64,000 nucleotides of DNA from Sphaerisporangium sp. TRM90804 (GCF_029846175.1 NZ_JARWAC010000009.1:424713-488712), one strand, 5' to 3'; positions 52,309 through 61,606 are shown, numbered from the stretch's first letter. A program made the numbers and translations. The notes: generated by a model not told the origin, from the letters alone.

Positions 52309-53829
52309 ATGCCAAACTGGCGCAGCGTCACCGCCGCTGCCGTCCTGCTCGTGACGACGGGCCTGATGTCGGCCCCGGCGCAGTCGGCCGCGGCCTCCGG
52401 AGAGCCGGCCGCCGCCGCGCGGGCGACCGCCGCCGCCGAGCGTACCGCCACCGACGTCCATCTCTTCTACTACCCCTGGTACGGAAGCCCCCAGGTGTAC
52501 GGAAGCTACCGTCACTGGCAGCAGGGCGGGCACACCCCGCCGGAGAGCATCGGCGCCGACCTGTACCCCAAGCTCGGGGCGTACGACTCCGGCGACCTGC
52601 CCGGCGCGGTGACCCAGCACATGCGCTGGATCCAGCAGTCGGGCGCGGGCGTCATCGTCTACAGCTGGTGGGGGCAGGGTTCCTACGAGGACGGGCTCGC
52701 CGCAGGCGTGCTGGCCACGGCCGCGAGGTTCGGCGTCAAGGTCGCCTGGCACCTGGAGCCGTACAGCGGGCGCACCGCCGCCTCGACGGTGGCCGACATC
52801 AACTACATCAACTCCCGCTACGGCGGCAGCCCGGCGTTCTACCGTGACGCCGCGCACGGCAACCGCGGCGCGTTCTACGTCTTCGAGAGCCTGCGGATCA
52901 CCGACTGGGCCGCCCTGGACCAGGTGAGCTCCAGCAGCATCGTGCTCGCGCAGACCACCGACACCTCCAAGGTCGCGCACTTCGGCGGCATGTACACCTA
53001 CGACGCCATCGCCGGGCTGACCGCGCCGGGCTGGAAGAACGCGGGCGACTTCTGCAAGGCCAACGGCCTGGTGTGGGCGCCGTCCGTCGGCCCGGGGTAC
53101 ATCGACGACCGCGCCGTCGTCGGCAACACCACCCCCACCCTGCCGCGCGACAACGGCGCGACCTACGACACCGAGTGGCGCAACGCGCTCGACCCGGCCA
53201 CCGGCGGCCCGCCGAGCTGGGTCTCGGTCACCTCGTTCAACGAGTGGCACGAGGGCTCGGTCCTGGAGCCCGTCACCTCCACCCCGCCCGCCGGCTACGG
53301 GTACCAGACCTTCGAGGGCGCCTACGGCAAGACCGGCGCCGCCGCCGAGACCGCCTACCTCGACCGGACCAGGTACTGGGTGGAGCAGTTCACCGGCACG
53401 ACCGTCCCGCAGCCGAACCCGAACCTGGCCGCGCGCAAGCCGATCAGCGCGACGAGCCACACCCAGGGCTACGTCGCCGCCAACGCCAACGACGGCAACA
53501 CCGGCAGCTACTGGGAGAGCGCCAACCACGCCTTCCCGCAGTCGATCACCGTCGACCTGGGCGCCGCCTCGCAGGTGGGCAGGATCGTGCTGACCCTGCC
53601 GCCCTCCTGGGGCGCCAGGACGCAGACGCTCTCGGTGCACGGCAGCCAGAACGGGTCCGCCTACACCACGCTGGCGCAGTCGCGCGGCTACACGTTCTCG
53701 CCCTCCGGCGGGAACGCCGCGACCATCACGTTCCCCGCGACCACGCAGCGCCACATCCGGCTGACCTTCACCGGCAACACCGGATGGCCCGCCGGGCAGG
53801 TCTCGGAGTTCCAGGTCTACCGCACCTGA
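52309..53829 (+). CDS. Secreted GH99-like endo-alpha-mannosidase with CBM32
   Basis: 506 residues, ATG at 52309. Signal peptide of about 30 residues, then a catalytic TIM barrel of the GH99 (endo-alpha-1,2-mannosidase/mannanase) type: FYYPWYGSP, HWQQGG, VAWHLEPYSGRT and the C-terminal SFNEWHEGSVLEP, whose glutamates are the catalytic or assisting residues in that family. From about residue 365 to the end an F5/8 type C (CBM32) beta-sandwich follows (ARKPISATSHTQGY, TVDLGAASQVGRIVL). It should cleave alpha-mannan outside the cell. The gene is divergent from the ROK regulator and has a strong terminator. GH71 is a weaker alternative. Confidence 0.82.
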   Translation: MPNWRSVTAAAVLLVTTGLMSAPAQSAAASGEPAAAARATAAAERTATDVHLFYYPWYGSPQVYGSYRHWQQGGHTPPESIGADLYPKLGAYDSGDLPGAVTQHMRWIQQSGAGVIVYSWWGQGSYEDGLAAGVLATAARFGVKVAWHLEPYSGRTAASTVADINYINSRYGGSPAFYRDAAHGNRGAFYVFESLRITDWAALDQVSSSSIVLAQTTDTSKVAHFGGMYTYDAIAGLTAPGWKNAGDFCKANGLVWAPSVGPGYIDDRAVVGNTTPTLPRDNGATYDTEWRNALDPATGGPPSWVSVTSFNEWHEGSVLEPVTSTPPAGYGYQTFEGAYGKTGAAAETAYLDRTRYWVEQFTGTTVPQPNPNLAARKPISATSHTQGYVAANANDGNTGSYWESANHAFPQSITVDLGAASQVGRIVLTLPPSWGARTQTLSVHGSQNGSAYTTLAQSRGYTFSPSGGNAATITFPATTQRHIRLTFTGNTGWPAGQVSEFQVYRT

Positions 53830-53851
53830 CCGTCCTCCCGGGCAGTCCTGC

Positions 53852-53880
53852 GCCCGGTACGGCCACCGGCCGTACCGGGC
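53852..53880 (+). terminator. Strong hairpin terminator after the GH99-like gene
   Basis: GCCCGGTACGGCC (53852-53864) pairs perfectly with GGCCGTACCGGGC (53868-53880) over a 3-nt loop, 23 bp after the stop. Confidence 0.85.
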
Positions 53881-54155
53881 GGACGTGTTTCCGGGCCCCC
53901 GCCTTGGCGTTGGGGCCTCCACCTTGGCCTTGCCGTGACCTAACCCTGCTGGCTTTCTGTCTGGTTTGTACCTTTTTGGGGTGTTTGGTACATTGATGTC
54001 GTCCTGGGTGTGGGTGATGACCACCCAGACGCCGTCCCCGGCACTCGCGCCCCCCGTGCGGCCCGCGCCGCCGCGGCCCGCCGGAACCCACCGGAGCCCG
54101 CCGGGCGCCACTCGTGATCAACCCGACAGCGATCCACCGTGAGGAGGAGACCCGT
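53881..54155 (+). promoter_or_regulatory. Upstream region of histidine kinase 2
   Basis: 275 bp without a gene. An AT-richer block (53940-54005, with TGGTTTGTACCTTTTTGGGG and TTGGTACATTGATG) is a likely promoter. GAGGAGGA precedes the chosen TTG start. Confidence 0.4.
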
Positions 54156-55640
54156 TTGCGTCACAGGCCGTTCCCGTCACCGCGCGCCCTGTGGCGCCTC
54201 GGACGTCGTCTCCACCGCCCCCGGTCGATCCGTGGCCGGGTGACGGCCCTGATCGCGCTGCTGTCCATGCTCCTCCTGATCCCCTCCGGGGTGCTGGCCG
54301 GCATGGTCGCGCGCCAGGAGCTGACCAACGCCGGCTGGCTCGACGCCCGCCACGCCGCCGACCTGATCGCCGCGGCGGACCGCGTGGGCAGGCTCAGCGG
54401 CCCGGAGGTCACCTCAAGCGTCCCGGGCGTCGACCTGGTCCAGGTGGTCGCGCCGGGTCCCCGTGTCATCGCCGCCTCGCCGGCCGCGCGCGGGCTCCCC
54501 CCGCTGACCAGCGTGTGGCCGTCCCCTTCGGATCCCCAGAGCGACGTTCAGACCTGCGCGCACCCGGCGCTCGGGTGCATCCGCATCTCGGCCCTGCGGG
54601 TCACCTCCTCCGACGACTCGACCGTCGTCTACGCGGGCGGCCCCGTCCAGGGGCTGATCTCCACCGGCGTGTTCGACGCGCTCTTCTCCATCCAGGTCGC
54701 GCTGCTGATCTCCCTGGCGGTCTGGGCGACGTGGAAGATCACCGGACGCACCCTGCGGCCGGTCGAGGCCATCCGCGCCGAGCTCGCCGCCACCAACGTC
54801 AACGACCTCAGCAGCCGCGTCCCCGAGCCGAACAGCGACGACGAGGTGGCCCGGCTGGCGCGCACGGTCAACAGCACGCTGGAACGCCTGGAGAAGGCCA
54901 AGACCGGCATGGACCACGCGCTCGCCCAGCAGCGGCAGTTCGCCTCCGACGCCTCGCACGAGCTGCGCACGCCGGTCGCCGGCCTGCGCGCCCAGCTCGA
55001 AGAGGCCCGGCTGCACCCGGAGGACACCGACCTGGACGACCTGCTGGGGCGCGCGCTGCGCGACGTCGACCGGCTGCAGGCGATCATCACCGACCTGCTC
55101 CTGCTGGCCAGGATCGGCGCCGGCGCCCCCGGGGCCGCGACCCGTGAGGTCGACCTGTCGGAGTCGGTCCGCATGGAGGTCTCCCGGCGGGCCGACCGCC
55201 TCCCGGTGCAGCTCCGCCTCACCCCCGGCGTGTACGTCGACGCCGTGGACACCCAGATCGCCCGGGTCCTGACCAACCTGCTCGACAACGCCCAGCGGCA
55301 CGCCCGCCGGCTCGTGCGGGTCGAGGTCCGCCCCGCGGGCGACAGCGCCGAGCTGGTCGTGGACGACGACGGCGACGGCGTCGCCGAGGCGGACCGCGCA
55401 AGGATCTTCGAGCGCTTCACCCGGCTCGACGCCTCCCGCTGCCGCGACCGGGGCGGGACCGGCCTCGGCCTGGCGATCGTCCGCGACATCGCCCGCGCGC
55501 ACGGGGGCACCATCGAGGTCTCTGCCTCCGACGCGGGCGGCGCCCGCTTCGTGCTGTGCCTGCCCCTCGCCGCCCGCTCCGGCGGCGCCGCACCGCCGCC
55601 CGCCTCGCACGCGGGGAGCGGTCTGGCCTCCACCCGCTAG
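54156..55640 (+). CDS. Orphan sensor histidine kinase 2
   Basis: 494 residues from TTG at 54156, six bases after GAGGAGGAG; a GTG at 54114 is open but lacks a site. Layout as in kinase 1: membrane helix near residue 30-50, sensor with the same Cys-x6-Cys pair (TCAHPALGC), second helix near 185-205, HAMP, HisKA with His268 in ASHELRTPVAG, and HATPase (NLLDNAQRHA, DDDGDGVAEADR, GGTGLGLAIV). It is closely related to the kinase at 36236-37750 along its whole length. No response regulator gene is near. Confidence 0.9.
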   Translation: MRHRPFPSPRALWRLGRRLHRPRSIRGRVTALIALLSMLLLIPSGVLAGMVARQELTNAGWLDARHAADLIAAADRVGRLSGPEVTSSVPGVDLVQVVAPGPRVIAASPAARGLPPLTSVWPSPSDPQSDVQTCAHPALGCIRISALRVTSSDDSTVVYAGGPVQGLISTGVFDALFSIQVALLISLAVWATWKITGRTLRPVEAIRAELAATNVNDLSSRVPEPNSDDEVARLARTVNSTLERLEKAKTGMDHALAQQRQFASDASHELRTPVAGLRAQLEEARLHPEDTDLDDLLGRALRDVDRLQAIITDLLLLARIGAGAPGAATREVDLSESVRMEVSRRADRLPVQLRLTPGVYVDAVDTQIARVLTNLLDNAQRHARRLVRVEVRPAGDSAELVVDDDGDGVAEADRARIFERFTRLDASRCRDRGGTGLGLAIVRDIARAHGGTIEVSASDAGGARFVLCLPLAARSGGAAPPPASHAGSGLASTR

Positions 55641-55842
55641 GCCTTCCCTCCCCGGTCCTCCCGCGCTGTGGAATGAGTTTGCGCGCGCATGAGATTCGCC
55701 GCCGTACGCACAGGAAACGTGAGGAAGCAGACGGGAATCCGGCGTTCGCCCCCGGGGGCGGCGACGGATTCCGTGCTGTTCGTCCAGGAAACCACGGCCC
55801 GTTAAGAGCACCGTCGCGGCGGGCGACCGAAAGAGGTATGAC

Positions 55843-57126
55843 GTGGCCAGTGTGGAAACCACGAGAAACAACCGCCAGGCGGAGAAGTCCGTTCCGGCGT
55901 CCGGCGTGGGCAAGGCGATGGCCGGCGGGAGGAAGGTCGGTGAGACCCTCACCCAGGGATGGGAGGAGCGGCTGCGCGAGGCCCTCGAATCCGACGGCCG
56001 GGGCGTCAGCGAGGCCCAGGCCCCGACGTTCGAGGAGCTCCGCCCGTACGGCCACCAGGAGACCGCCGGATTTCCGGTCTACAAGGACCTGGAGAACCGG
56101 CTGCTGAACGCCGTGGACCAGCCGGACCCGGTCGTCGCCCACGTGATGGCGACGTGCGCCGCCTACGCTTACTCCGACCCGAAGACGCTCTCCATGATCA
56201 TGGCGAGAATGGGCCTGGAGGACAACCACATCCAGATGATCCGGTCGTCGGTCGACGCGATGCTGATCTGCTCGACCGCCTTCCTCATTCAGAGCCGGAG
56301 CGGCCGGGTCGCCATTCTCTGTTATCGCGGAACCGAGCCGTTGAACTTCATCAACTGGCTCAGCGACCTCGACGTCGACCCCGAGCGGATCGGCTACCGC
56401 ATCGGCGACCCGTGCGCCACCGTGCACGCGGGCGTCTACCGCAACGTGCGCGCCACCCGCTACGAGGTCATGAACCTGCTGCGCCGCGCCACCGACCGCC
56501 ATTCCGACCACGCCCAGGTGCCCGGCGACGCCCTGCACAGCCGGCCGGCGCGATTCGACGGCAATCTGGAGGCGCTCTACATCACCGGGCACAGCCTCGG
56601 CGGCGGCATGGCGGCGCTGATGGGCGTGATGCTGCGCCACGAGCGCAAGTACGAGGACCTGGCCGCCCGGCTCCGCGCCGTCTACACCTTCGGGCAGCCG
56701 ATGATCGGCGACCCGAACTTCGCCGAGGCGTGCCAGAGCGAGCCGTTCCTGCGCGACAAGGTGATCCGGTACACCTACGACAGCGACGTCGTCCCGCACC
56801 TGCCGTCCACCGCCTCCGGGCCGTTCCGGCACTTCGGCCGCGAGTTCCACTACCGGATCCCGCACCTGCGCAACGGCATCGTCGGCACGCTGGCGCCCGC
56901 CGCGCGGACGTCCATCACGCGCAAGGGGCGCTGGGAGGCCAGGAGGCGCCCGGCGCCGCAGATGCCCGGCCTGCTCGGCATCCCCCTGTCGGCGATGGCG
57001 TTCGTCGCGCGCAAGTTCCACGCGACCCGTGCGCTGCCCGTCATGTACTCCATCGACGACCACCTTCCGCAGCACTACATCTCCGCGCTGACCCCTCCGG
57101 GAGTGCAGAACGAGTTCGGCGACTAG
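55843..57126 (+). CDS. Class 3 lipase-like protein
   Basis: 427 residues from the GTG at 55843, after GAAAGAGG. The alpha/beta hydrolase of lipase class 3 (Pfam Lipase_3) is clear: CYRGTEP, the nucleophile elbow YITGHSLGGGM, FGQPMIGDPNF, and DSDVVPHLPS (Asp and following His). No signal peptide is visible in the first 60 residues, which are charged, so it may be cytoplasmic or non-classically exported. Such enzymes hydrolyse acylglycerols. An insert of about 45 residues lies before the elbow. The gene ends in a hairpin terminator. Confidence 0.85.
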   Translation: MASVETTRNNRQAEKSVPASGVGKAMAGGRKVGETLTQGWEERLREALESDGRGVSEAQAPTFEELRPYGHQETAGFPVYKDLENRLLNAVDQPDPVVAHVMATCAAYAYSDPKTLSMIMARMGLEDNHIQMIRSSVDAMLICSTAFLIQSRSGRVAILCYRGTEPLNFINWLSDLDVDPERIGYRIGDPCATVHAGVYRNVRATRYEVMNLLRRATDRHSDHAQVPGDALHSRPARFDGNLEALYITGHSLGGGMAALMGVMLRHERKYEDLAARLRAVYTFGQPMIGDPNFAEACQSEPFLRDKVIRYTYDSDVVPHLPSTASGPFRHFGREFHYRIPHLRNGIVGTLAPAARTSITRKGRWEARRRPAPQMPGLLGIPLSAMAFVARKFHATRALPVMYSIDDHLPQHYISALTPPGVQNEFGD

Positions 57127-57178
57127 GCCGCCGGCAACGACGGGCGCCGCACGCGACACGCCCGCGAGGAAAACACGG

Positions 57179-57202
57179 GACCGCCTCCGAGAGGGGGCGG
57201 TC
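57179..57202 (+). terminator. Hairpin terminator after the lipase gene
   Basis: GACCGCC (57179-57185) and GGCGGTC (57196-57202) form a perfect 7-bp stem over a 10-nt loop, followed by TT. Confidence 0.65.
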
Positions 57203-57366
57203 TTCGCGTGTCCGGCGGACCCGGCGGACGGCTTTCGCCGCCTTTCCACCTCCGCGATCGAATCGCTGCGGGAGTTCGGAGCCGGCTTCTGAGTATCTTG
57301 GTGGGCATCGCAGACGGGGCGGCCGGAAAGGCCCTGTTTCTCGGTGTTCACCACAGGAGATGGCAC

Positions 57367-58323
57367 GTGATTCCTCACAGCGGGGGCGGGACCGCGCGGC
57401 GATCCCCACGGGGGCGGCTGCTGGCGCTGGCCGTCGCGACGGCGATGGCGGGCGGGCTGGTGACGGCGTCCGTCCCCGGTCAGGCCCAGGTGTCCGCGCC
57501 GGTCACCGCCGTGGGGAACGCCGGCGGCCCGGCCGCGGGGCCCGAGGCGAGGCCGTGGCCGAAATGCAAGTACGGCCGAAAGAAAGGGACAGACCGGTGT
57601 CGCACCAAGAAGCGCCGAGCAAACAAGGGGGACAACGGCGATAAGGGCCAGGAAGGAGAGAAAGGCGACGACGGCTCGAAGGGCGACAAGGGAGATGATG
57701 GAGAGAAAGGCGACGACGGAGAGAAAGGCGACGACGGCCCGAAAGGCGACAAGGGCGACCCGGGAGATAAAGGCGACGACGGAGAAAAAGGCGACGACGG
57801 CCCGAAAGGCGACAAGGGCGACCCGGGAGACAAGGGCGACCCAGGCGATGCCGGAGAGCCCGGAGACAAGGGCGATAAAGGAGATAAAGGAGACACCGGC
57901 GCCAAGGGCGACCCCGGAGACAAGGGGCCCGCGGGGGATCGCGGGGAACGCGGTGAGCCCGGCCCGAGAGGCGAGACCGGTGCGCAGGGACCGCCCGGCC
58001 CCTCCTCGGCCATCGACGCCGCCCTGCTCGGCGGGGTGGAGTTCCTCGCGTTCACGCCCGGCGGCGCCACACGGGCGGTGATCCACGACCCCCGGGCCGC
58101 CAATCCCTGGATCGACCTCGCGCAGGTACTGCCGGCCCGCCTCGGCGAGGTGGTCGGCGTCGCGCTCACCCCCGTCGGGGCCACCCTCTCGGTCACCGTG
58201 CTCGGGTCCCGCAGGCAGATCGCCCGGGCCGCGTGCACGGTCGTCCCGGCACCGGGCACGGGCGGCACCCCCGCCTGGCCGGGCAACTGCACCGCCTTCG
58301 CCGTCCTCACCCCGCCGTGGTAG
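57367..58323 (+). CDS. Secreted collagen-like Gly-X-Y protein
   Basis: 318 residues from the GTG at 57367, 7 bp after AGGAG. A signal peptide ([17 protein letters not shown]) is followed by a basic region with Cys67 and Cys78 and then, from Gly88, 42 uninterrupted Gly-X-Y triplets (about 57628-58005), mostly GDK, GDD, GEK and GDP. A globular C-terminal domain of about 105 residues ends the protein. Bacterial collagen-like proteins trimerise, with such acid-base triplets stabilising the helix. The repeat DNA uses GGA, GAT and AAA codons unusual for its surroundings, with internal repeats prone to length change. Surface or extracellular role inferred. Confidence 0.88.
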   Translation: MIPHSGGGTARRSPRGRLLALAVATAMAGGLVTASVPGQAQVSAPVTAVGNAGGPAAGPEARPWPKCKYGRKKGTDRCRTKKRRANKGDNGDKGQEGEKGDDGSKGDKGDDGEKGDDGEKGDDGPKGDKGDPGDKGDDGEKGDDGPKGDKGDPGDKGDPGDAGEPGDKGDKGDKGDTGAKGDPGDKGPAGDRGERGEPGPRGETGAQGPPGPSSAIDAALLGGVEFLAFTPGGATRAVIHDPRAANPWIDLAQVLPARLGEVVGVALTPVGATLSVTVLGSRRQIARAACTVVPAPGTGGTPAWPGNCTAFAVLTPPW

Positions 58324-58348
58324 CCCTCCCCATCCGCTTCCCGATCCG

Positions 58349-58370
58349 TATATGCTGTCATAAGCATATA
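58349..58370. promoter_or_regulatory. Perfect palindrome TATATGCT-N6-AGCATATA, candidate operator
   Basis: Arms 58349-58356 and 58363-58370 around GTCATA, in an AT-rich stretch about 110 bp before the AHSA1 gene. The form resembles ArsR-family operators, and ArsR repressors commonly control AHSA1 genes, but no regulator gene is adjacent. Confidence 0.55.
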
Positions 58371-58479
58371 ACCAAACTGGTATGTTCATTCGCGACCGGC
58401 CACATCGCTTGGACGAGGGTCGCCTCGTCGCCACGCCTGCGGCGGCGCACGGCCGGGCGCGGACAGCGAGGAGGAGCGA

Positions 58480-59304
58480 ATGCGCGAGAGTCTGGGCATG
58501 GAGGCGGGCCGCAGCGTCCTGCGGATGGAGCGGCGGCTGGCGCACCCGCCGGAGAAGGTGTGGCGGGCGCTCACCGAGCCTGACGACCTCGCCCGGTGGT
58601 TCCCGAGCTCCGTGCGGGTCGACCTCAGGGTCGGCGGCGAGATCCGGTTCGACTTCCCCGACGAGCCCGGGGTCGTGACCGAGCTCGACCCGCCCCGGGT
58701 CTTCGCCTTCACCTGGGGCGGCGAGCTGCTCCGCTGGGAGGTGCGGGCGGACGGCGAGGGGTCGCTGCTGCTGCTCACCCACACCTTCGACGACCGCTAC
58801 GGCGCCCCCAGCTTCGCCGCCGGATGGCACACCTGCCTGAACGCCATGGACACCGCGCTGCGCGGTTCGTCCCCGCCGCCGTCCGAGGAGGGCGGCGACA
58901 TGGACGACCTGCTGGAGACCTACATCGAGAAGCTGGGCCTCGACCGCGGCGTCACCGACGACACCGGGGTCCGTTTCGAGCGGCAGCTCAGCCGCCCCGC
59001 CGCCGTCGTGTGGCAGACCCTCGGCGGCGACCCGGCGGGGGACGCGACCCCCGAGGGCTTCACACTCCCGCGGTTCCCCCCGGGGCGGCCGCTGGAGGTC
59101 AAGCCTCCCCACCTCCTGGAGTACACCGCCGGGGCCGGCGTCGTCCGCTGGGAGCTGCGGCCAGGCACCGGACACGGCGCCCGCCTGACCCTGACCCACA
59201 CCTGCCCGCCCGGCGACCGCGAAACGGCCCTGACCGGCTGGCGCACCCGGATCGCCCACCTGGCCGAGCAACTCGCCCGAACCCCGAAGCCACCCCGCGA
59301 CTAG
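58480..59304 (+). CDS. Tandem AHSA1/SRPBCC domain protein
   Basis: 274 residues; ATG after GAGGAGGAGC. Two START-like (AHSA1) domains in tandem. The first, residues 10-128, has the full pattern (RRLAHPPEKVWRALTEPDDL, ARWFPSS, GWHTCLNAMD). The second, residues 165-270, is more divergent (RQLSRPAAVVWQTLGGD, GWRTRIAHLAEQL). The fold binds hydrophobic ligands or helps chaperones; single-domain members usually pair with ArsR regulators. No signal peptide. The second domain lacks the WF motif. Function otherwise unknown. Confidence 0.85.
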   Translation: MRESLGMEAGRSVLRMERRLAHPPEKVWRALTEPDDLARWFPSSVRVDLRVGGEIRFDFPDEPGVVTELDPPRVFAFTWGGELLRWEVRADGEGSLLLLTHTFDDRYGAPSFAAGWHTCLNAMDTALRGSSPPPSEEGGDMDDLLETYIEKLGLDRGVTDDTGVRFERQLSRPAAVVWQTLGGDPAGDATPEGFTLPRFPPGRPLEVKPPHLLEYTAGAGVVRWELRPGTGHGARLTLTHTCPPGDRETALTGWRTRIAHLAEQLARTPKPPRD

Positions 59305-59489
59305 CACCGGCGACGACCCGCGACCAGGCCCCCGGTTGAGCGGCTCACGCCGCCCGAGAACACGCGGCACGCAACCGCGGCGATCGGGGGCCGCGCACCA
59401 CCAGGGCGGCGAACGGCTTCGTTCGGTGAGTATTCGATCACTGTCGGTTACGATGGAGTGGCTCTGGATCCACAGTTGAGGAGAAAGCC
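59305..59489 (+). promoter_or_regulatory. Upstream region of the small secreted protein
   Basis: Gene-free. The distal GGCCCCCG and CGGGGGCC words may pair around inner stems as a terminator of the AHSA1 gene. An AT-richer TTCGATCACTGTCGGTTACG near 59430-59455 may be a promoter; TTGAGGAGAAAGCC precedes the ATG. Confidence 0.35.
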
Positions 59490-60011
59490 ATGCGACGTGC
59501 CCTGACCGCCCTCAGTGCCCTGTTCGCCGCCGCACCCCTGGTGATGGCCGTTCCCCCACCCGCCGCCGCGGCCACCGGCACCCTGGTGATCGAGGGCGAG
59601 GGCGTGCCCCGCACCCAGCTCGACAACCCCGCGGCCGGCTGTTACAGCCTGCCGTCCTTTCCCTTCCTGAGCCGCGCGGTGATCGCCAACAACACCAACG
59701 TCGAGGTGGTCGTCTACTCCGGCCCCGACTGCAAGCGCGGCCTGCTGCGCGCGGGCGTCCGCATCCCCGCCGGAACGGCCAAGCACCGCAGGATGATGGG
59801 CGCCCACAGCGTCAAGGTCTTCCCCAACAGCTACGTCCCCCACTTCGAGCCCTTCGGCAAGAAGACCTCCGCCAAGGACGCCCCCTTCTGGGACACACCC
59901 CCCGCCGACGCCCCGAGCCTCCCCTTCCCGGGCGACACCCCCGCCACCCGGGTACCCCCGGCGCCCCCGGCCACCGCACAGGTGCCATCAGGAGACACCG
60001 CCACCGCGTAG
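59490..60011 (+). CDS. Small secreted protein of unknown function
   Basis: 173 residues with a Sec signal peptide (ALTALSALFAAAPLVMA, cleavage after AAA near residue 28). The mature part has one Cys pair (AAGCYSL and GPDCKRG) and a beta-rich pattern (LVIEGEGVPRTQL, VVVYSGPDC), ending in a Pro/Thr/Ala-rich tail that may be disordered or wall-linked. Shine-Dalgarno GAGGAG lies 8 bp upstream. No family recognised. Confidence 0.7.
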   Translation: MRRALTALSALFAAAPLVMAVPPPAAAATGTLVIEGEGVPRTQLDNPAAGCYSLPSFPFLSRAVIANNTNVEVVVYSGPDCKRGLLRAGVRIPAGTAKHRRMMGAHSVKVFPNSYVPHFEPFGKKTSAKDAPFWDTPPADAPSLPFPGDTPATRVPPAPPATAQVPSGDTATA

Positions 60012-60227
60012 CGCCGCGGGCAGAGCCGTCGCCACCCCGGCCCCCCGGCCCGGCCACCACAAAGGTGCCGCCCGTGGGCGTGGCGGGATCCGCCGTGTGA
60101 GCGGGCGGGCGCAGGGGGCGAAACTGTCGGTGGGGGATGCCAGTCTTTCGGGTGGGTGGGCACCGGCGACGTCGCCGCAGGTCACCCGGCAAGTTTCCCC
60201 TGCCCGGATTCCTCGAAGGAAGCTCTC

Positions 60228-60992
60228 ATGCTCACCACCCAGTATGTCCACGGGGCTCCCAACTGGCTCGACCTCTCGACGTCCGACACCGGCTCGGCCG
60301 CCGCGTTCTACGGCGAACTGCTGGGCTGGAGCTTCCGTTCCGCCGGCCCCGAGTCCGGCGGTTACGGCTTCTTCCAGCTCGACGGCAAGACCGTCGCCGC
60401 CCTCAGCCCGAGCCACGACGGCGCCCCGCCCACGTGGAACCTCTACTTCCACACGCCGGACGCCGACACGACCGTCAAGGCGGTGGAGCAGGCCGGCGGC
60501 ACAGTACGCATGGCCCCCGACGACGTCTTCACCCAGGGCCGCATGGCCGCGTGCACCGACCCCGGCGGCGCCGACTTCTCGCTGTGGCAGCCGGGCGACC
60601 TCAAGGGCCTCGACCTGGTCACCGAGCCCGGCTCGCTGGCCTGGGCCGAGCTGTACGTGGCCGACCCCGATGCCGTGAGCCCCTTCTACGCCGACGTCTT
60701 CGGCTGGACCATCGAGCACACGCCCTTCGGCGACCTCACCTACATCGTCGCCTCGGCCTCCGAGGGCACCGACCCCAGCCTGGCCGGCCTCCTGCCCCTC
60801 CAGCCCGGCGACACCCCCCACTGGCTCCCCTACCTCGAGGTGCCCGACTGCGACGCCACCCTCCTTCTGGCCCAGCAACTGGGAGCCCGCGTCACCGTCC
60901 CCGCAATAGGCGCCGAAGGCATAGGCCGCTTCGCCGAACTCACCGACCCCCAGGGCGCCCGCTTCGCCATAATCACCAGCGCCACCCCCTGA
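60228..60992 (+). CDS. Two-domain VOC (glyoxalase/dioxygenase-fold) protein
   Basis: 254 residues; ATG 7 bp after GAAGGAAG. Two vicinal oxygen chelate domains (about 8-120 and 130-250), each with the paired FY/GELLGW and FYADVFGW segments, ending in QGARFAIITSATP. Such tandem VOC proteins are annotated as glyoxalase-, bleomycin-resistance- or hydroxylase-like; the usual metal triad (His/Glu) is only partly visible, so catalysis is uncertain. An earlier frame start at 60156 lacks a ribosome site. Degenerate copies of its 3' end follow downstream (61194-61475). Confidence 0.82.
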   Translation: MLTTQYVHGAPNWLDLSTSDTGSAAAFYGELLGWSFRSAGPESGGYGFFQLDGKTVAALSPSHDGAPPTWNLYFHTPDADTTVKAVEQAGGTVRMAPDDVFTQGRMAACTDPGGADFSLWQPGDLKGLDLVTEPGSLAWAELYVADPDAVSPFYADVFGWTIEHTPFGDLTYIVASASEGTDPSLAGLLPLQPGDTPHWLPYLEVPDCDATLLLAQQLGARVTVPAIGAEGIGRFAELTDPQGARFAIITSATP

Positions 60993-61193
60993 CCCGAACG
61001 CCCCGCCCTCCGGCGATCCAACCAGCCACCGCCCCCGAAACGGCGCCTTCGGCCCGGCCTTTCTGGAGCGCCCCTCCCCCGGCTCACCCCCGCCATCGCG
61101 CGAGCGTTCACCCCCAGTCGTGACGACCGCGAACGATCACCCGCGCAACGGTGAGCAGCGAACCGGGATGAATGCCGCCCTTTGGAAGACAGC

Positions 61194-61475
61194 GCCGAAG
61201 GCACCATCTCGCCGAACCCACCGCCCCCAGGGCGCCCGCTTCGCCATGATCACCAGCGCCACCCCCGACCAAACGAGCCACCCCGATCCTCTCAACCCAC
61301 CCCCTGCGATCCAGCCAGCCACCGCCCACGAAACGCCCCCTAGGGCGCCCGCCACGCAATAATCACCGGCGCCACCCCCGACCCAGACGACCGCCCGATC
61401 CTCCAACCCCACCCACTGCGATCCAGCCGGCCACCGCCCACGAAACGGCGCCTTCGGCCCAGCCCTTTCACGGCG
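61194..61475 (+). pseudogene. Decayed repeats of the VOC gene 3' end
   Basis: CAGGGCGCCCGCTTCGCC with ATGATCACCAGCGCC recurs at about 61228-61265, and a weaker copy at 61342-61378, matching the last codons of the VOC gene (60952-60988). The sequence that follows the VOC stop, GATCCAACCAGCCACCGCCC (61014), recurs at 61308 and 61419, each with nearby CGAAAC...CTTCGGCCC. So the 3' end and its flank were duplicated at least twice and have since degenerated. No gene survives. Confidence 0.65.
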
Positions 61476-61606
61476 CCCTCGGCAGGCGCAGGGCGTAGGC
61501 GGCGTTAGGCAGCGCGTCCTCGCTGTTTAGTGCCTGTCGCCGGCGCCGCGTCGGCGGGGAGTAGTGCGGCGAGGCCGGCGCCGCCGTACGGCGGGGACAG
61601 GGGGCG

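Noticed and set aside
55417..59370. 1317-codon minus-strand open frame
   Set aside because: It spans four well-supported plus-strand genes with their own Shine-Dalgarno sites and a terminator, and shows long simple runs (for example Ser-Pro-Leu over the collagen repeat).
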